A stretch of DNA of 64,000 nt from Nocardioides sp. dk884 (GTDB taxonomy: Bacteria; Actinomycetota; Actinomycetes; Propionibacteriales; Nocardioidaceae): contig NZ_CP045649.1 in assembly GCF_009557055.1 (NCBI RefSeq), positions 2,145,501 through 2,209,500 on the forward strand, written 5' to 3'. Made by a program: the position numbers and the translations under genes. Below, in pieces: positions 53,017 to 61,539 of this stretch (position 1 is its first letter; every line of letters starts with the position of its first letter). The notes below the pieces were generated by a model. It saw only the letters and a program-made list of their open reading frames with translations, ran no database searches and was not told the origin of the DNA.

Positions 53017-53709
53017 TCAGTCAGTGGTGCGGTAGCCGCCGCGGTAGAACAGCAGCGGATCCTCGGCGCCCGACGCCTGCAGGTCCTGCACCCGGCCGAT
53101 GACCACGACGTGGTCGCCGGCCTCGTGGACGGCGTGCACCGTGCAGTCGAGGTGGGCGAGCGCCCCCGCGAGCACCGGTGACCCCGTGTGCGGCGACGGC
53201 GCCCAGGCGACCCCGCTGAACTTGTCGGTGCCCCGGCTGGCCATCCGGTTGGACAGCTCGGCCTGGTCCGCGGCCAGGACGTTGACGCAGAACCGCCCGG
53301 CGCGCCGGATCAGCGGCCAGGCCCGGGACGTCTTCGCCGGGACGAAGAGCACCAGCGGCGGGTCCAGCGACACGCTCGAGAACGACTGGCAGGTCATGCC
53401 CACCGGCTCGCCCCCGCTCATCGCGGTCACCACCGTCACCCCCGAGGCGAAGTGGCCCAGCACGTCGCGGAACCGCCGCGCCTGAGCCAGCGCCTCGGCG
53501 TCGTCGGGAACCGGGACCGCCTCGCCCGGCGTGAGCTCGAAGTCCGGCTCGGCGTCGCCGAGCCAGGAGCTGATCAGCTCCTGGCTGGGCCAGGTCTGAC
53601 GGGCATCGGAACGGATGCCGGCGAGGATCTCCTCGTCGTCACCGTCGGTCGGTCGCGAGCTCACCTCCTCGACCCTAGCCGCCGACCCTGCGTCGGCGGG
53701 GTCGTCCAT
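53017..53709 (-). CDS. hsaB: flavin reductase HsaB with extended N-terminus
   Basis: Supplies reduced flavin to HsaA for 3-HSA hydroxylation. The flavin reductase domain starts about residue 77 (RRFRDVLGHFASGVTVVTAM) and has CQSFSSVSLDPPLVLFVP, RFCVNVLAADQAELSNR, DKFSGVAW and the end DPLLFYRGGYR. Before it lie about 75 residues not found in the usual 187-residue HsaB, with an acidic segment (DDEEILAGIRSDARQTWPSQ) and a Pro-rich piece. The ATG at 53709 overlaps the hsaC stop by one base (TGATG), supporting coupling and this start, though a later one cannot be ruled out. Last gene of the operon. Confidence 0.88.
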   Translation of the reverse strand: MDDPADAGSAARVEEVSSRPTDGDDEEILAGIRSDARQTWPSQELISSWLGDAEPDFELTPGEAVPVPDDAEALAQARRFRDVLGHFASGVTVVTAMSGGEPVGMTCQSFSSVSLDPPLVLFVPAKTSRAWPLIRRAGRFCVNVLAADQAELSNRMASRGTDKFSGVAWAPSPHTGSPVLAGALAHLDCTVHAVHEAGDHVVVIGRVQDLQASGAEDPLLFYRGGYRTTD

Positions 53710-54605
53710 CAGCGCCCGCCGCCGAAGTCGTGGCCCCAGTAGGACACCGCCGTCGACTCGCGCGCGACCCAGGAACCGTCCTCGACCTGGAGGCCCTCGC
53801 AGCCGAACTCGACGTCGAAGCCGCCCGGGGAGCGGACGTAGAAGGAGACCATCTCGTCGTTCATGTGCCGGCCGAGGGTCGCCGACAGCGGCGCCCCGTG
53901 CTTCTGGACGCGCTCCAGAGCGCGGCCGACGTGGTCGAGGGAGTCGACCTCGAGCATGATGTGCACGCACCGGGCGGGGTTCGGCATCGGCAGGAACGCC
54001 AGCGAGTGGTGGCGCGGGTTGACCCCGAGGAAGCGCAGCCAGACCTTCGAGCCGGGCTCCTTGCCGACGAACTCGCCGGGCATCGACATGGAGTCGCGCA
54101 GCCGGAACCCCAGCACGTCACGGTAGAACCGCAGCGCCTCGACGTCGTCGCCCACCGGGACCACGATGTGGCCCATCCCCTGGCTGCCGGTCACGAAGCG
54201 GGCGGCGTACGGCGTGACGATCGGGCGGGCCTCGTAGGTGATCCCGTGGAAGAGCTCGAAGACGTTGTCCCACGGGTCGCTGAACCGGATCAGCTCCTGC
54301 ACCCGGCGCTCGTCGAGCTCCTCGCGGGTGCCTTCCTCGACCGCGACGCCGGCCTTCTCCAGGTGCTCGCGGGCCGCCCGGAGCGCGGCGTGGTCGGCCA
54401 GCTCCCAGCCGGTGGCGTCGAGCTGGTCGACGTCGGAGGGGAAGACGACGAGTCGTGCCGAGACCTCGTCGATGCGCCAGTACTGGTGCTCGGGGTTCGG
54501 TCCGCGCCCCTCGGCGAGGCCGAGGACCTTGCCGGCGAACTGCGACCACTGGGCGAGGTCGGTGGAGGCGACGCGCACGTAGCCCATGGACTTGATGTCG
54601 ATCAT
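53709..54605 (-). CDS. hsaC: extradiol dioxygenase HsaC
   Basis: Cleaves the catechol 3,4-DHSA meta to the ring hydroxyls, opening steroid ring A. The 298-residue length equals the known enzyme (300). Two vicinal-oxygen-chelate modules are present. Iron-ligand candidates are the histidine in GSQGMGHIVVPVGDD near residue 150, a second in CVHIMLEVDSLDHVG near 215, and the glutamate in SPGGFDVEFGCEG near 265. HHSLAFLPM precedes the second. The frame is open upstream, but MIDIKSMGYVRV is the family start. It sits between hsaD and hsaB in the order hsaA-hsaD-hsaC-hsaB. Confidence 0.95.
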   Translation of the reverse strand: MIDIKSMGYVRVASTDLAQWSQFAGKVLGLAEGRGPNPEHQYWRIDEVSARLVVFPSDVDQLDATGWELADHAALRAAREHLEKAGVAVEEGTREELDERRVQELIRFSDPWDNVFELFHGITYEARPIVTPYAARFVTGSQGMGHIVVPVGDDVEALRFYRDVLGFRLRDSMSMPGEFVGKEPGSKVWLRFLGVNPRHHSLAFLPMPNPARCVHIMLEVDSLDHVGRALERVQKHGAPLSATLGRHMNDEMVSFYVRSPGGFDVEFGCEGLQVEDGSWVARESTAVSYWGHDFGGGR

Positions 54606-54636
54606 GAGGGTCTCTGCTTTCGGGAGGGCGGTGCGA

Positions 54637-55557
54637 TCAGGGAGCGGGCGGTGGGGTCTGCTCGACGTGACGGGCGAGGAAGGCGGTGGCGACCTCGGCG
54701 AACTCCTCGGCCGCCTCGATCTGCGCCCAGTGCCCGCAGTTGCCGAAGACGTGGAGGCGCGCCTGGGGGATGAGCTTGAGGGCGACCAGCGCACCGTCGA
54801 GCGGGTTGACCCGGTCCTCGCGCCCCCAGGTCAGCAGCGTGTGCGCGCGCAGGCGGTGCGCCTCGCGCCAGAGCATGCCGTCCTCGGCGGTCGCGGGGTT
54901 CCAGGACGACATGCCCATCGCGCGCATCGCCTCCCGGGCGCCCGGGGCGGTCGCGTCGGCGAAGCGCTCCTCCACCAGCTCGTCGGTGACCAGTGACTGG
55001 TCCACGACCATCGTGGAGATGAACGCCCGCAGCGCCTCGCGGGTCGGCGCGGCGCCGAACTCCATCAGCCGCTGCACGCCCTCGGTCGGGTCGGCGTGGA
55101 AGAGATTGAGCGAGAGGCCGCCGGGACCCATCAGCACCAGCCGCCCGACCCGGTCGGGGTGGCTCAGCGCCAGGCGCATCGCCGTACCGCCGCCGAGGCT
55201 GTTGCCGAGCAGGTGCACCCGGTCGATGCCCAGCTCGTCGAGGAGGCGGACCACGTGGTCGGCGGCGAAGCGGTAGTAGTTGCCCTCCACCGGCGGCTTG
55301 TCGGACCCGCCGAAGCCGGGCTGATCCACCAGCAGGGTGCGGAACGAGGTGGCGAAGTGCGGCAGCGCGCGGCCGAAGTTCGACCACGCCGAGGCGCCCG
55401 GCCCGCCGCCGTGCAGCATCACCAGGGGCAGCCCGCCACCGACCGGGGTGCCGGCGTCGGGGCCGTCCGAGCCGGCCTCGTAGTAGTTGAGGGTGAGTCC
55501 CCCGGCCTTCGCCGAGCGGCGCACCGCCTCCTGCTCGTACGCCGTGGGCGCGCCCAT
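54637..55557 (-). CDS. hsaD: meta-cleavage product hydrolase HsaD
   Basis: Carbon-carbon hydrolase that splits the ring A cleavage product 4,9-DSHA, giving HIP precursors. The 306-residue alpha/beta hydrolase has the oxyanion HGGGPGASAWSNFG near residue 49-62, the nucleophile S120 in LLGNSLGGGTAM, the acid in WGREDRVNPLDG near 250, and the histidine in GNCGHWAQIEAAEE near 280. The frame continues upstream, but MGAPTAYEQEAV is chosen because its ATG follows the hsaA stop by one base. Together with hsaC it forms the ring-opening core of steroid catabolism. Confidence 0.95.
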   Translation of the reverse strand: MGAPTAYEQEAVRRSAKAGGLTLNYYEAGSDGPDAGTPVGGGLPLVMLHGGGPGASAWSNFGRALPHFATSFRTLLVDQPGFGGSDKPPVEGNYYRFAADHVVRLLDELGIDRVHLLGNSLGGGTAMRLALSHPDRVGRLVLMGPGGLSLNLFHADPTEGVQRLMEFGAAPTREALRAFISTMVVDQSLVTDELVEERFADATAPGAREAMRAMGMSSWNPATAEDGMLWREAHRLRAHTLLTWGREDRVNPLDGALVALKLIPQARLHVFGNCGHWAQIEAAEEFAEVATAFLARHVEQTPPPAP

Positions 55558-55558
55558 C

Positions 55559-56725
55559 TCAGTACATCCCCGGGTCGACCTGGTGGCCGAACTCGTGGGC
55601 GCCGTACATCTGCAGCGCCCGCTCGGGGTCGTTCGCGGCGTGCACCCGGCCGGCATGGGCGTCGCGCCAGGCGCGTTGGAGGTAGCTGCCCTCCGCCAGC
55701 GCCCGCCCGCCGGAGGCCTCGAACAGCGCGTCGATCGCGTCGATGCAGCGCTGGGTGCCGATCACCTGGTCGCGGCGCACCCGCAGCCGCAGCCCGAGCG
55801 GGATCGTCTCCCCCCGGGCGACGAGCGCCATCTCCTCGCGCAGGTTGCCCATCAGCAGCGCCCAGGTCGCGTCGATGTCGGAGGAGGCCCGCGCCACGCG
55901 GACCGCCGCGAACGGGTCGAGGGACGCCTGTTCCCCGATGTACGACGCCCGCACGCGCTTCTTCTGCATCGCGACGTGCTCGTCGTAGGCGCCGCGCGCC
56001 ATGCCGACGATCGGGGTGGTGATCGTGGAGGTGAAGACGGAGTGGAAGGGGAGCTTGTAGAGGTCGGCGGTGTTGTGCTCCTGACCCGGCCCGTGGCAGC
56101 GGCCGGTCTCCCCCATCGACAGCGTGAACGCCTCGGGCACGAACACGTCGTCGACGGCGATGTCGTTGGAGCCGGTGCCGCGCAGCCCGACGGTGTGCCA
56201 GACGTCGTGGATCGTGTAGCTCTCACGCGGCACCAGGAAGGTCTTGAAGTCCACGACGTTGCCCTCGCCGTCGAAGACGAGCGCGCCCAGCAGCACCCAG
56301 CTGCAGTGGTCGCAGCCCGAGGAGAAGCTCCACCGGCCCGAGAGCCGGTAGCCGCCGTCGACCTGGGTGGCCTTGCCGGTGGGCGCGTAGGAGCTGCTGA
56401 GCCGGGTGGAGGTGTCGGATCCCCAGACCGCCTGCTGGGCCTCGTCGGCGAAGAGCGCGACCTGCCAGGGGTGCACGCCGACGACGCTGGAGACCCACCC
56501 CGTCGACCCGCAGGCCGAGGCGATGTCGCGCACCGTGGTGTAGAAGGTCACCGGGTCGGCCTCGAAGCCGTCGAAGCGCTGCGGCTGCAGGAGCCGGAAG
56601 AAGCCGGTGTCGGCGAGCTCCTTGATCGAGGCCTCGGGTACGACGCGCAGCCGCTCGGTCTCGTCGGCGCGCTCGCGGAAGGTGGGGAGCAGGTCGCGGA
56701 CCGCGTCGAGCACTGCCTGGGACAT
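55559..56725 (-). CDS. hsaA: 3-HSA monooxygenase oxygenase subunit HsaA
   Basis: Flavin-dependent monooxygenase that hydroxylates 3-HSA to the catechol; it uses flavin from HsaB. The 388-residue protein has an acyl-CoA-dehydrogenase-type fold: FRLLQPQRFDGFEADPVTFY near residue 42-61, STGWVSSVVGVHPWQVALF near 75, YRLSGRWSFSSGCDHCSWVL near 125, and VGLRGTGSNDIAVDDVFVPE near 175. The leader has a good ribosome site (CAGGAG) and a TAGTCT -10 box in the operator at 56760-56773. The gene heads the operon hsaA-hsaD-hsaC-hsaB, same order as in Mycobacterium. The next gene upstream is a VOC-family gene. Confidence 0.95.
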   Translation of the reverse strand: MSQAVLDAVRDLLPTFRERADETERLRVVPEASIKELADTGFFRLLQPQRFDGFEADPVTFYTTVRDIASACGSTGWVSSVVGVHPWQVALFADEAQQAVWGSDTSTRLSSSYAPTGKATQVDGGYRLSGRWSFSSGCDHCSWVLLGALVFDGEGNVVDFKTFLVPRESYTIHDVWHTVGLRGTGSNDIAVDDVFVPEAFTLSMGETGRCHGPGQEHNTADLYKLPFHSVFTSTITTPIVGMARGAYDEHVAMQKKRVRASYIGEQASLDPFAAVRVARASSDIDATWALLMGNLREEMALVARGETIPLGLRLRVRRDQVIGTQRCIDAIDALFEASGGRALAEGSYLQRAWRDAHAGRVHAANDPERALQMYGAHEFGHQVDPGMY

Positions 56726-56759
56726 GGCGTTCTCCTGTCGTGGTGGACGACAGCAAGAC

Positions 56760-56773
56760 TAGAACACGTTCTC
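56760..56773. promoter_or_regulatory. KstR-like operator upstream of hsaADCB
   Basis: TAGAACACGTTCTC matches the consensus except the last base. It overlaps a minus-strand -10-like TAGTCT (56756-56761); from there a leader of about 30 bases with a CAGGAG ribosome site runs to the hsaA ATG at 56725. Confidence 0.68.
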
Positions 56774-56796
56774 GTTTTGCGCGAGGACGTGCGTCC

Positions 56797-57174
56797 TCAG
56801 ACGGCGATCACTCGACTGAGGACGCAGAACTCGTTGCCCTCCGGGTCGCCCAGCACCGCCCAGCCCCGATCGCCGCCGCGCCGGTCGGCGACCAGGGTGG
56901 CGCCGAGTCCGAGGACCCGCTCCACCTCCTCGTCGCGACTGCGGTCCGCGGGCCGCAGGCACATGTGCATGCGGTTCTTGACCTGCTTGGCCTCCGGCAC
57001 CTTGAGGAACAGCAGCCAGCGTCCGTCCGGGCCGCGCAGCCCGCACTCCTCGTCGCCGGGTCCCTGCTCGTCGTCGGGCTGGAGAGTGAAGTCCTCGAGG
57101 ACCTGCGCCCACCACACGGTCTGGGCGTAGGGGTCGGCGGCATCGAGGCACAGGTTGGCGACCAGGGAGCTCAT
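56797..57174 (-). CDS. VOC-family protein (glyoxalase/bleomycin-resistance fold)
   Basis: The 125-residue protein has one vicinal-oxygen-chelate module: MSSLVANLCLDAADPYAQ at the start, WWAQVLEDFTLQ near residue 22, RMHMCLRPADRSRDEEVERV near 69 and WAVLGDPEGNEFCVLSR at the end, with the family D-x-E/N-x-F-C end. The metal ligands are not evident as a full set, so activity is unknown. It lies between the hsaA and kstD promoters on the hsaA strand; its 3' end is 23 bp before the hsaA operator. KstR-like operator 57211-57224 lies 37 bp upstream, so co-regulation is possible. Confidence 0.8.
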   Translation of the reverse strand: MSSLVANLCLDAADPYAQTVWWAQVLEDFTLQPDDEQGPGDEECGLRGPDGRWLLFLKVPEAKQVKNRMHMCLRPADRSRDEEVERVLGLGATLVADRRGGDRGWAVLGDPEGNEFCVLSRVIAV

Positions 57175-57210
57175 GGCGCGAGCGTGTCACAGCGTGCCCG
57201 AGCGGGCCGG

Positions 57211-57224
57211 TAGAACCTGTTACG
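57211..57224. promoter_or_regulatory. KstR-like operator, VOC gene / kstD
   Basis: TAGAACCTGTTACG fits TnnAACnnGTTnnA except the last base. A -10-like TACGGT (57221-57226) overlaps its right end, and the kstD ATG follows 9 bases on without a ribosome site, suggesting a leaderless transcript. Confidence 0.7.
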
Positions 57225-57234
57225 GTTTTGGCCC

Positions 57235-58938
57235 ATGAGCACCCCGTTGCCCCCTGAGGTGGACGTCGTCGTCGTCGGTGCCGGTGGCGCCGGCATGAGC
57301 GCCGCCCTCGCGGCCGCCGCCCGCGGCCTGGACACCGTCGTCCTCGAGAAGAGCCAGTGGTTCGGCGGGTCCACCGCCCGCAGCGGCGGCGGGGTGTGGA
57401 TCCCGGGCAACTACGCGCTCGCGGCGGCCGGGCAGGCCGACGACCCGGCGCTCGCCAAGCAGTACCTCGACGCGATCGTCGGCGACGTGGTCCCGAAGGT
57501 GCGCCGCGACACCTACATCGACCGTGGACCGGAGGTGCTGGAGTTCATCCGCGACCACACGCCGCTGCGCTTCCGCTGGGTCCCGCAGTACTCCGACTAC
57601 CTGCCCGAGGCGCCGGGGGGTCGCGCCGCGGGCCGCAGCTGCGAGCCGGTGCCGCTGGACGCCCGCTTCCTCGGCGAGGAGCTCGAGCGGCTGCACCCGC
57701 AGTACACCAAGGCGCCGGCCAACATGATCGTCACCCAGGCCGACTTCCGGAAGCTCAGCCTGGGCATGCGGACGATCCGGGGACCGATCACCGGACTCAA
57801 GGTCGCGCTCAAGCGGATCCTCAGTGGCTTGCGCGGACAGCGGATGTACGCCATGGGCAACGCGATCGCGATCGGGCTGCGCAAGGGGCTGCTGGACGCC
57901 GGCGTACCGGTGCACTACGAGAGCGAGCTGAGGAGTCTTCTGGTCGAGGACGGCCGGGTGGTCGGCGTACGCGTGGAGCGCGACGGGGCGACGTACGAGG
58001 TGCGGGCGCGGCGCGGGGTGGTGCTGGGCAGCGGCGGGTTCGAACGCAACCTGGAGCTGCGCGAGCGCTACCAGCCGCACCCGACGTCGGTGGAGTGGAC
58101 CACGGGCTCGCAGAACAACACCGGCGGCGGCATCCTGGCCGGCCTCGAGGCCGGCGCCGCGGTCGACCTGATGGACGACTCCTGGTGGGGTCCGACGATC
58201 CCGCTGCCGGGCCGGCCGTGGTTCTGCCTCGCCGAGCGCAACCTGCCGGGCTCGATCATCGTCAACGGTGCGGGTCAGCGGTACATGAACGAGGCGCTGC
58301 CCTACGTCGAGGCGACCCACGAGATCTACCGCGGCGAGGCGACGGGGGTGTCCCACGTGCCGAGCTGGCTGGTCATCGACCAGCGCTACCGCAACCGCTA
58401 CCTGTTCGCGGGCCTCGGGCCGCGCCAGCCGTTCCCCGGCCGCTGGTACAAGCACGATGTGGTCAGGCGCGCCGACACGATCGAGGGCCTGGCCGCGGAG
58501 ATCGAGGTGCCGGCCGAGGCGCTGCGTGCCACCGTCGAGCGGTTCAACGGCTTCGCCCGCAGCGGCGTGGACGCCGACTTCCACCGCGGCGAGAGCGCCT
58601 ACGACCGCTACTACTCCGACCCGACCGTGAAGCCGAACCCGTCGCTGCACACCATCGACCAGGGGCCCTTCTACGCTGTGAAGATCGTCCCCGGTGACCT
58701 GGGCACCAAGGGCGGCCTGGTCACCGACGAGCGGGCCCGGGTGCTGCGCGCGGACGGCTCGGTGATCCCCGGCCTGTACGCCGCCGGCAACACCTCCGCC
58801 GCCGTCATGGGCCGCACCTACGCCGGTCCCGGCGCGACCATCGGCCCGGCCCTGACGTTCGGCTACCTCGCGGCCGAGGACATCGCGGCTTCCGCCTCCG
58901 CGTCCGCGGGGTCCGACGCCGGTGAGCGGAGCGCCTGA
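57235..58938 (+). CDS. kstD: 3-ketosteroid delta-1-dehydrogenase KstD
   Basis: FAD enzyme that inserts the 1,2 double bond in 3-ketosteroids; with KshAB it makes the unstable ring-B product. The 567-residue protein begins with a Rossmann FAD motif VVVVGAGGAGMSAALAAAA, then SQWFGGSTARSGGGVWIPGN near residue 40-60. The substrate/active-site Tyr segments include YVEATHEIYRGEATG, and the C-terminal RTYAGPGATIGPALTFG holds the conserved Tyr with Gly four residues later, as in KstD1. GLYAAGNTSAAVMG binds FAD. The ATG at 57235 is probably leaderless (see operator). Family A repeat copy 4 follows. Confidence 0.93.
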   Translation: MSTPLPPEVDVVVVGAGGAGMSAALAAAARGLDTVVLEKSQWFGGSTARSGGGVWIPGNYALAAAGQADDPALAKQYLDAIVGDVVPKVRRDTYIDRGPEVLEFIRDHTPLRFRWVPQYSDYLPEAPGGRAAGRSCEPVPLDARFLGEELERLHPQYTKAPANMIVTQADFRKLSLGMRTIRGPITGLKVALKRILSGLRGQRMYAMGNAIAIGLRKGLLDAGVPVHYESELRSLLVEDGRVVGVRVERDGATYEVRARRGVVLGSGGFERNLELRERYQPHPTSVEWTTGSQNNTGGGILAGLEAGAAVDLMDDSWWGPTIPLPGRPWFCLAERNLPGSIIVNGAGQRYMNEALPYVEATHEIYRGEATGVSHVPSWLVIDQRYRNRYLFAGLGPRQPFPGRWYKHDVVRRADTIEGLAAEIEVPAEALRATVERFNGFARSGVDADFHRGESAYDRYYSDPTVKPNPSLHTIDQGPFYAVKIVPGDLGTKGGLVTDERARVLRADGSVIPGLYAAGNTSAAVMGRTYAGPGATIGPALTFGYLAAEDIAASASASAGSDAGERSA

Positions 58939-58956
58939 GCTGGTGCGCCGGTGGTC

Positions 58957-59044
58957 GGTGTCTTTCGGCGCAATTGCTGGGAAAAGCACCGCCGCCCGCG
59001 CGGATCCGGTGCTTTTCCCAGCAATTGCGCAGTTACGCGCAACC
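58957..59044. repeat. Family A hairpin repeat, copy 4
   Basis: Lies between kstD and the LLM-family gene, which run in the same direction. The left arm is GGTGTCTTTCGGCGCAATTG then CTGGGAAAAGCACCG; the right arm is CGGTGCTTTTCCCAGCAATT then GCGCAGTTACGCGCAACC. The inner parts of the arms pair over 22 bases without mismatch around 15 spacer bases. This is the cleanest copy. Confidence 0.85.
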
Positions 59045-59096
59045 CCGGACAGCCCCCACCGGGAAGACCCAGGGCACGCGCGGGGTTGACCCCGGC

Positions 59097-60116
59097 GTGA
59101 AGAAGATCGGCTTCCTGTCCTTCGGCCACTGGACCCCCTCGCCTCAGTCGCAGGCGCGCACCGCCGCGGACGTCCTGCACCAGTCCATCGACCTCGCGGT
59201 GGCGGCCGAGGAGCTCGGCGCCGACGGCGCGTACTTCCGGGTGCACCACTTCGCCCGCCAGCTCGCCTCGCCGTTCCCGCTGCTCGCGGCGATCGGCGCG
59301 CGGACCAGTCGGATCGAGATCGGCACCGGCGTGATCGACATGCGCTACGAGAGCCCCCTGCACATGGCCGAGGACGCGGGCGCCGCCGACCTGATCTCCG
59401 GGTCCCGGCTCCAGCTCGGCATCAGCCGGGGATCACCCGAGCAGGTCGTCGACGGCTACCGCTACTTCGGGTTCCAGCCCGGCGAGGGGCGCACCGACGC
59501 CGACATGGCGCGTGAGCACACCGAGGTGCTGCTCGAGGTGCTCACCGGCAAGGGGTTCGCCGAGCCCAACCCGCGGCCGATGTTCCCCAACCCGCCGGGG
59601 CTGCTGCGCCTCGAGCCGCACTCCCCCGGCCTGCGCGAGCGGATCTGGTGGGGCGCCGGCTCCCGCGCGACCGCCGAGTGGGCCGGGCAGCAGGGCATGC
59701 ACCTGATGAGCTCGACGCTGCTCACCGAGGACACCGGCGTACCGTTCCACCAGCTCCAGGCCGAGCAGATCCAGCGCTTCCGTGACGCCTGGCGCGCCGC
59801 CGGGCACGAGCACGAGCCTCGGGTGTCGGTCAGCCGCAGCATCTTCCCCATCGTCAACGACACCGACCGCGCGTACTTCGGCGGCGAGGCCGGCAGCCAG
59901 GACCAGGTCGGGATGCTGGAGGGCGGCCGCGCCCGCTTCGGGAAGACGTACGCCGGGGAACCCGACCGGCTGGTCGCCGAGCTCGCCGCCGACGAGGCCG
60001 TCGCGGCCGCCGACACGCTGCTGCTCACCGTCCCCAACCAGCTGGGCGTCGACTACAACGCCCACGTGCTGGAGTCGGTGCTGCGCGACGTCGCCCCGGC
60101 GCTCGGCTGGCGCTGA
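59097..60116 (+). CDS. LLM-class flavin-dependent oxidoreductase
   Basis: Luciferase-like TIM-barrel protein of 339 residues. The start has KKIGFLSFGHWTPSPQSQ, then GADGAYFRVHHFARQLASPF near residue 42-61, ARTSRIEIGTGVIDMRYESP near 72 and LISGSRLQLGISRGSPEQV near 103. It resembles F420/FMN-dependent members of the family, but its substrate is unknown. The frame is open 120 bp further upstream into repeat A4; the GTG at 59097 avoids that and gives the family N-terminus. It follows kstD and precedes an esterase on the same strand; no KstR site is near. Confidence 0.85.
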   Translation: MKKIGFLSFGHWTPSPQSQARTAADVLHQSIDLAVAAEELGADGAYFRVHHFARQLASPFPLLAAIGARTSRIEIGTGVIDMRYESPLHMAEDAGAADLISGSRLQLGISRGSPEQVVDGYRYFGFQPGEGRTDADMAREHTEVLLEVLTGKGFAEPNPRPMFPNPPGLLRLEPHSPGLRERIWWGAGSRATAEWAGQQGMHLMSSTLLTEDTGVPFHQLQAEQIQRFRDAWRAAGHEHEPRVSVSRSIFPIVNDTDRAYFGGEAGSQDQVGMLEGGRARFGKTYAGEPDRLVAELAADEAVAAADTLLLTVPNQLGVDYNAHVLESVLRDVAPALGWR

Positions 60117-60133
60117 GCAGCTCCGCTCCTAGG

Positions 60134-61396
60134 ATGTCCGCCATGTCGTTCCTGCGCCGACGGATCCTGACCGCAGCACTGGTGGCCAACGCCCTGCGCC
60201 CGATCCCGGGATTCCGCGGCGGGATTGCCTCGTTCGTGCCCGGCTGGATGACCACCGAGCTCGCGCCGCACTTGTTCGCGGTCACGGCAGCCGACACCGC
60301 CGCCCACGCCGTGTGGGGCGGGTCGCGGGGCCGCCGCAGCCGGGCCGGGCTGGTACTCGGCGGGGCGAGCCTCGTCGGCCTGGCGGCGCTCCTCCAGCAG
60401 GCGCGCCACGCCCGGGAGGACACCGAGGCGGCGCTGGCGACCGGCCTGGGCGCCGACTATGTCGACCAGCTCGACCCGCAGCCCTCGCCCGCCGACCTCG
60501 CCGTGCCGTGGCGCCGGCTGGTCTACCCCTTCCGGATGCGTAACCTCGCGGTGCGCGTCGAGCGCGACATCGCCTACGCCCCGGAGCACGGCAAGCGCGG
60601 GCTGCTCGACGTCTACCGCCCCGCCGAGGGCGACCACACCGGAGCGCCGGTGCTGGTGCAGGTGCACGGCGGCGGCTGGACGATCGGCTCCAAGGACCAG
60701 CAGGGCCTGCCGCTCATGAACCACCTCGCCGCCAAGGGCTGGGTCTGCGTGGCGCTGAACTACCGCCTCGCCCCGCGCGACCCGTTCCCCGCCCAGATCA
60801 TCGACGTCAAGCGCGCGCTGGCGTGGGTCAAGGAGCACATCGCCGAGTACGGCGGGGACCCCGACTACGTCGCGATCACCGGCGGCTCCGCGGGCGGGCA
60901 CCTCGCCGCGCTGGCCGCGGTCACCCCGAACGACCCGGCGTACCAACCGGGGTTCGAGGACGCCGACACCAGCGTGCAGGTCGCAGTCCCCCACTACGGG
61001 GTCTACGACTTCGCCGCGTCCACCGGCATGCGCCGCGCGGAGCTGATGCGCGACCGGTTCCTGGCGCCCCGCGTGGTGGGGCGCACGTACGCCGAGGCAC
61101 CCGAGGTCTTCGAGGCGGGCTCGCCACTGCTGCGGATCACCCCCGACGCCCCGGACTTCTTCGTCATCCACGGCACCCACGACGGCCTGGTGCCGGTCGA
61201 GCAGGCGCGCCTGTTCGTCGAGCGGCTGCGCGAGGTCGGCAAGGCGACGGTCTCCTACGCCGAGCTGCCCGGCGCCCAGCACGCCTTCGACATGTTCCCC
61301 TCGATCCGCAGCACCTACGTCGTCCGCGCGATCGACCGCTACCTGCACTGGCACTGGAACCGCTGGCGCCGCTCCCGCCCCGACACCGCCGCCTGA
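60134..61396 (+). CDS. alpha/beta hydrolase (esterase/lipase), membrane-tethered
   Basis: The 420-residue protein has a hydrophobic N-terminus (ILTAALVANALRP and AGLVLGGASLVGLAALLQQA), likely membrane helices. The hormone-sensitive-lipase-like hydrolase domain starts near residue 150: oxyanion VQVHGGGWTIGSKD near 172, nucleophile ITGGSAGGHLAALAAV near 250, acid GTHDGLVP near 355 and histidine GAQHAFDMF near 390. Two ATGs lie nine bases apart; 60134 is used. It is 17 bp after the LLM gene, so possibly cotranscribed. An ester-hydrolysing role on sterol esters or lipids is an inference from context. Array B3 follows. Confidence 0.85.
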   Translation: MSAMSFLRRRILTAALVANALRPIPGFRGGIASFVPGWMTTELAPHLFAVTAADTAAHAVWGGSRGRRSRAGLVLGGASLVGLAALLQQARHAREDTEAALATGLGADYVDQLDPQPSPADLAVPWRRLVYPFRMRNLAVRVERDIAYAPEHGKRGLLDVYRPAEGDHTGAPVLVQVHGGGWTIGSKDQQGLPLMNHLAAKGWVCVALNYRLAPRDPFPAQIIDVKRALAWVKEHIAEYGGDPDYVAITGGSAGGHLAALAAVTPNDPAYQPGFEDADTSVQVAVPHYGVYDFAASTGMRRAELMRDRFLAPRVVGRTYAEAPEVFEAGSPLLRITPDAPDFFVIHGTHDGLVPVEQARLFVERLREVGKATVSYAELPGAQHAFDMFPSIRSTYVVRAIDRYLHWHWNRWRRSRPDTAA

Positions 61397-61405
61397 CCTC
61401 TCGCC

Positions 61406-61536
61406 GAGTCGGCGCCAATGGCGCGCCCAGTCGGCCCGTATGGCGAACCCGTCCACAGCCGATGTGGAGAACGCCGCCATGAGCGCCGACTCGCGCCGCC
61501 ATGAGCGCCGACTCGCGCCGCCACGGGGGCCGAATC
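61406..61536. repeat. Family B compact element: forward and reverse 22-bp units facing each other
   Basis: Two forward units (61406-61427, 61428-61449) begin GAGTCGG and CAGTCGG. A 21-base centre holds TCCACA (61452-61457) and TGTGGA (61463-61468) as inverted repeat. Then come three reverse units (61471-61492, 61493-61514, 61515-61536); the first two have GCCGCCATGAGCGCCGACTC. Offset of TCCACA from the forward units is two bases, as at 12123. It lies in the convergent gap between the esterase and the fadE34-like gene. It looks like the nuclease-flanking arrays at 12-13 kb without the gene. Confidence 0.8.
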
Positions 61537-61539
61537 GGG

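Noticed and set aside
60134..61396. The alpha/beta hydrolase as a dedicated sterol esterase
   Set aside because: The hydrolase class is clear, but nothing in the sequence shows the substrate and no KstR site is near.
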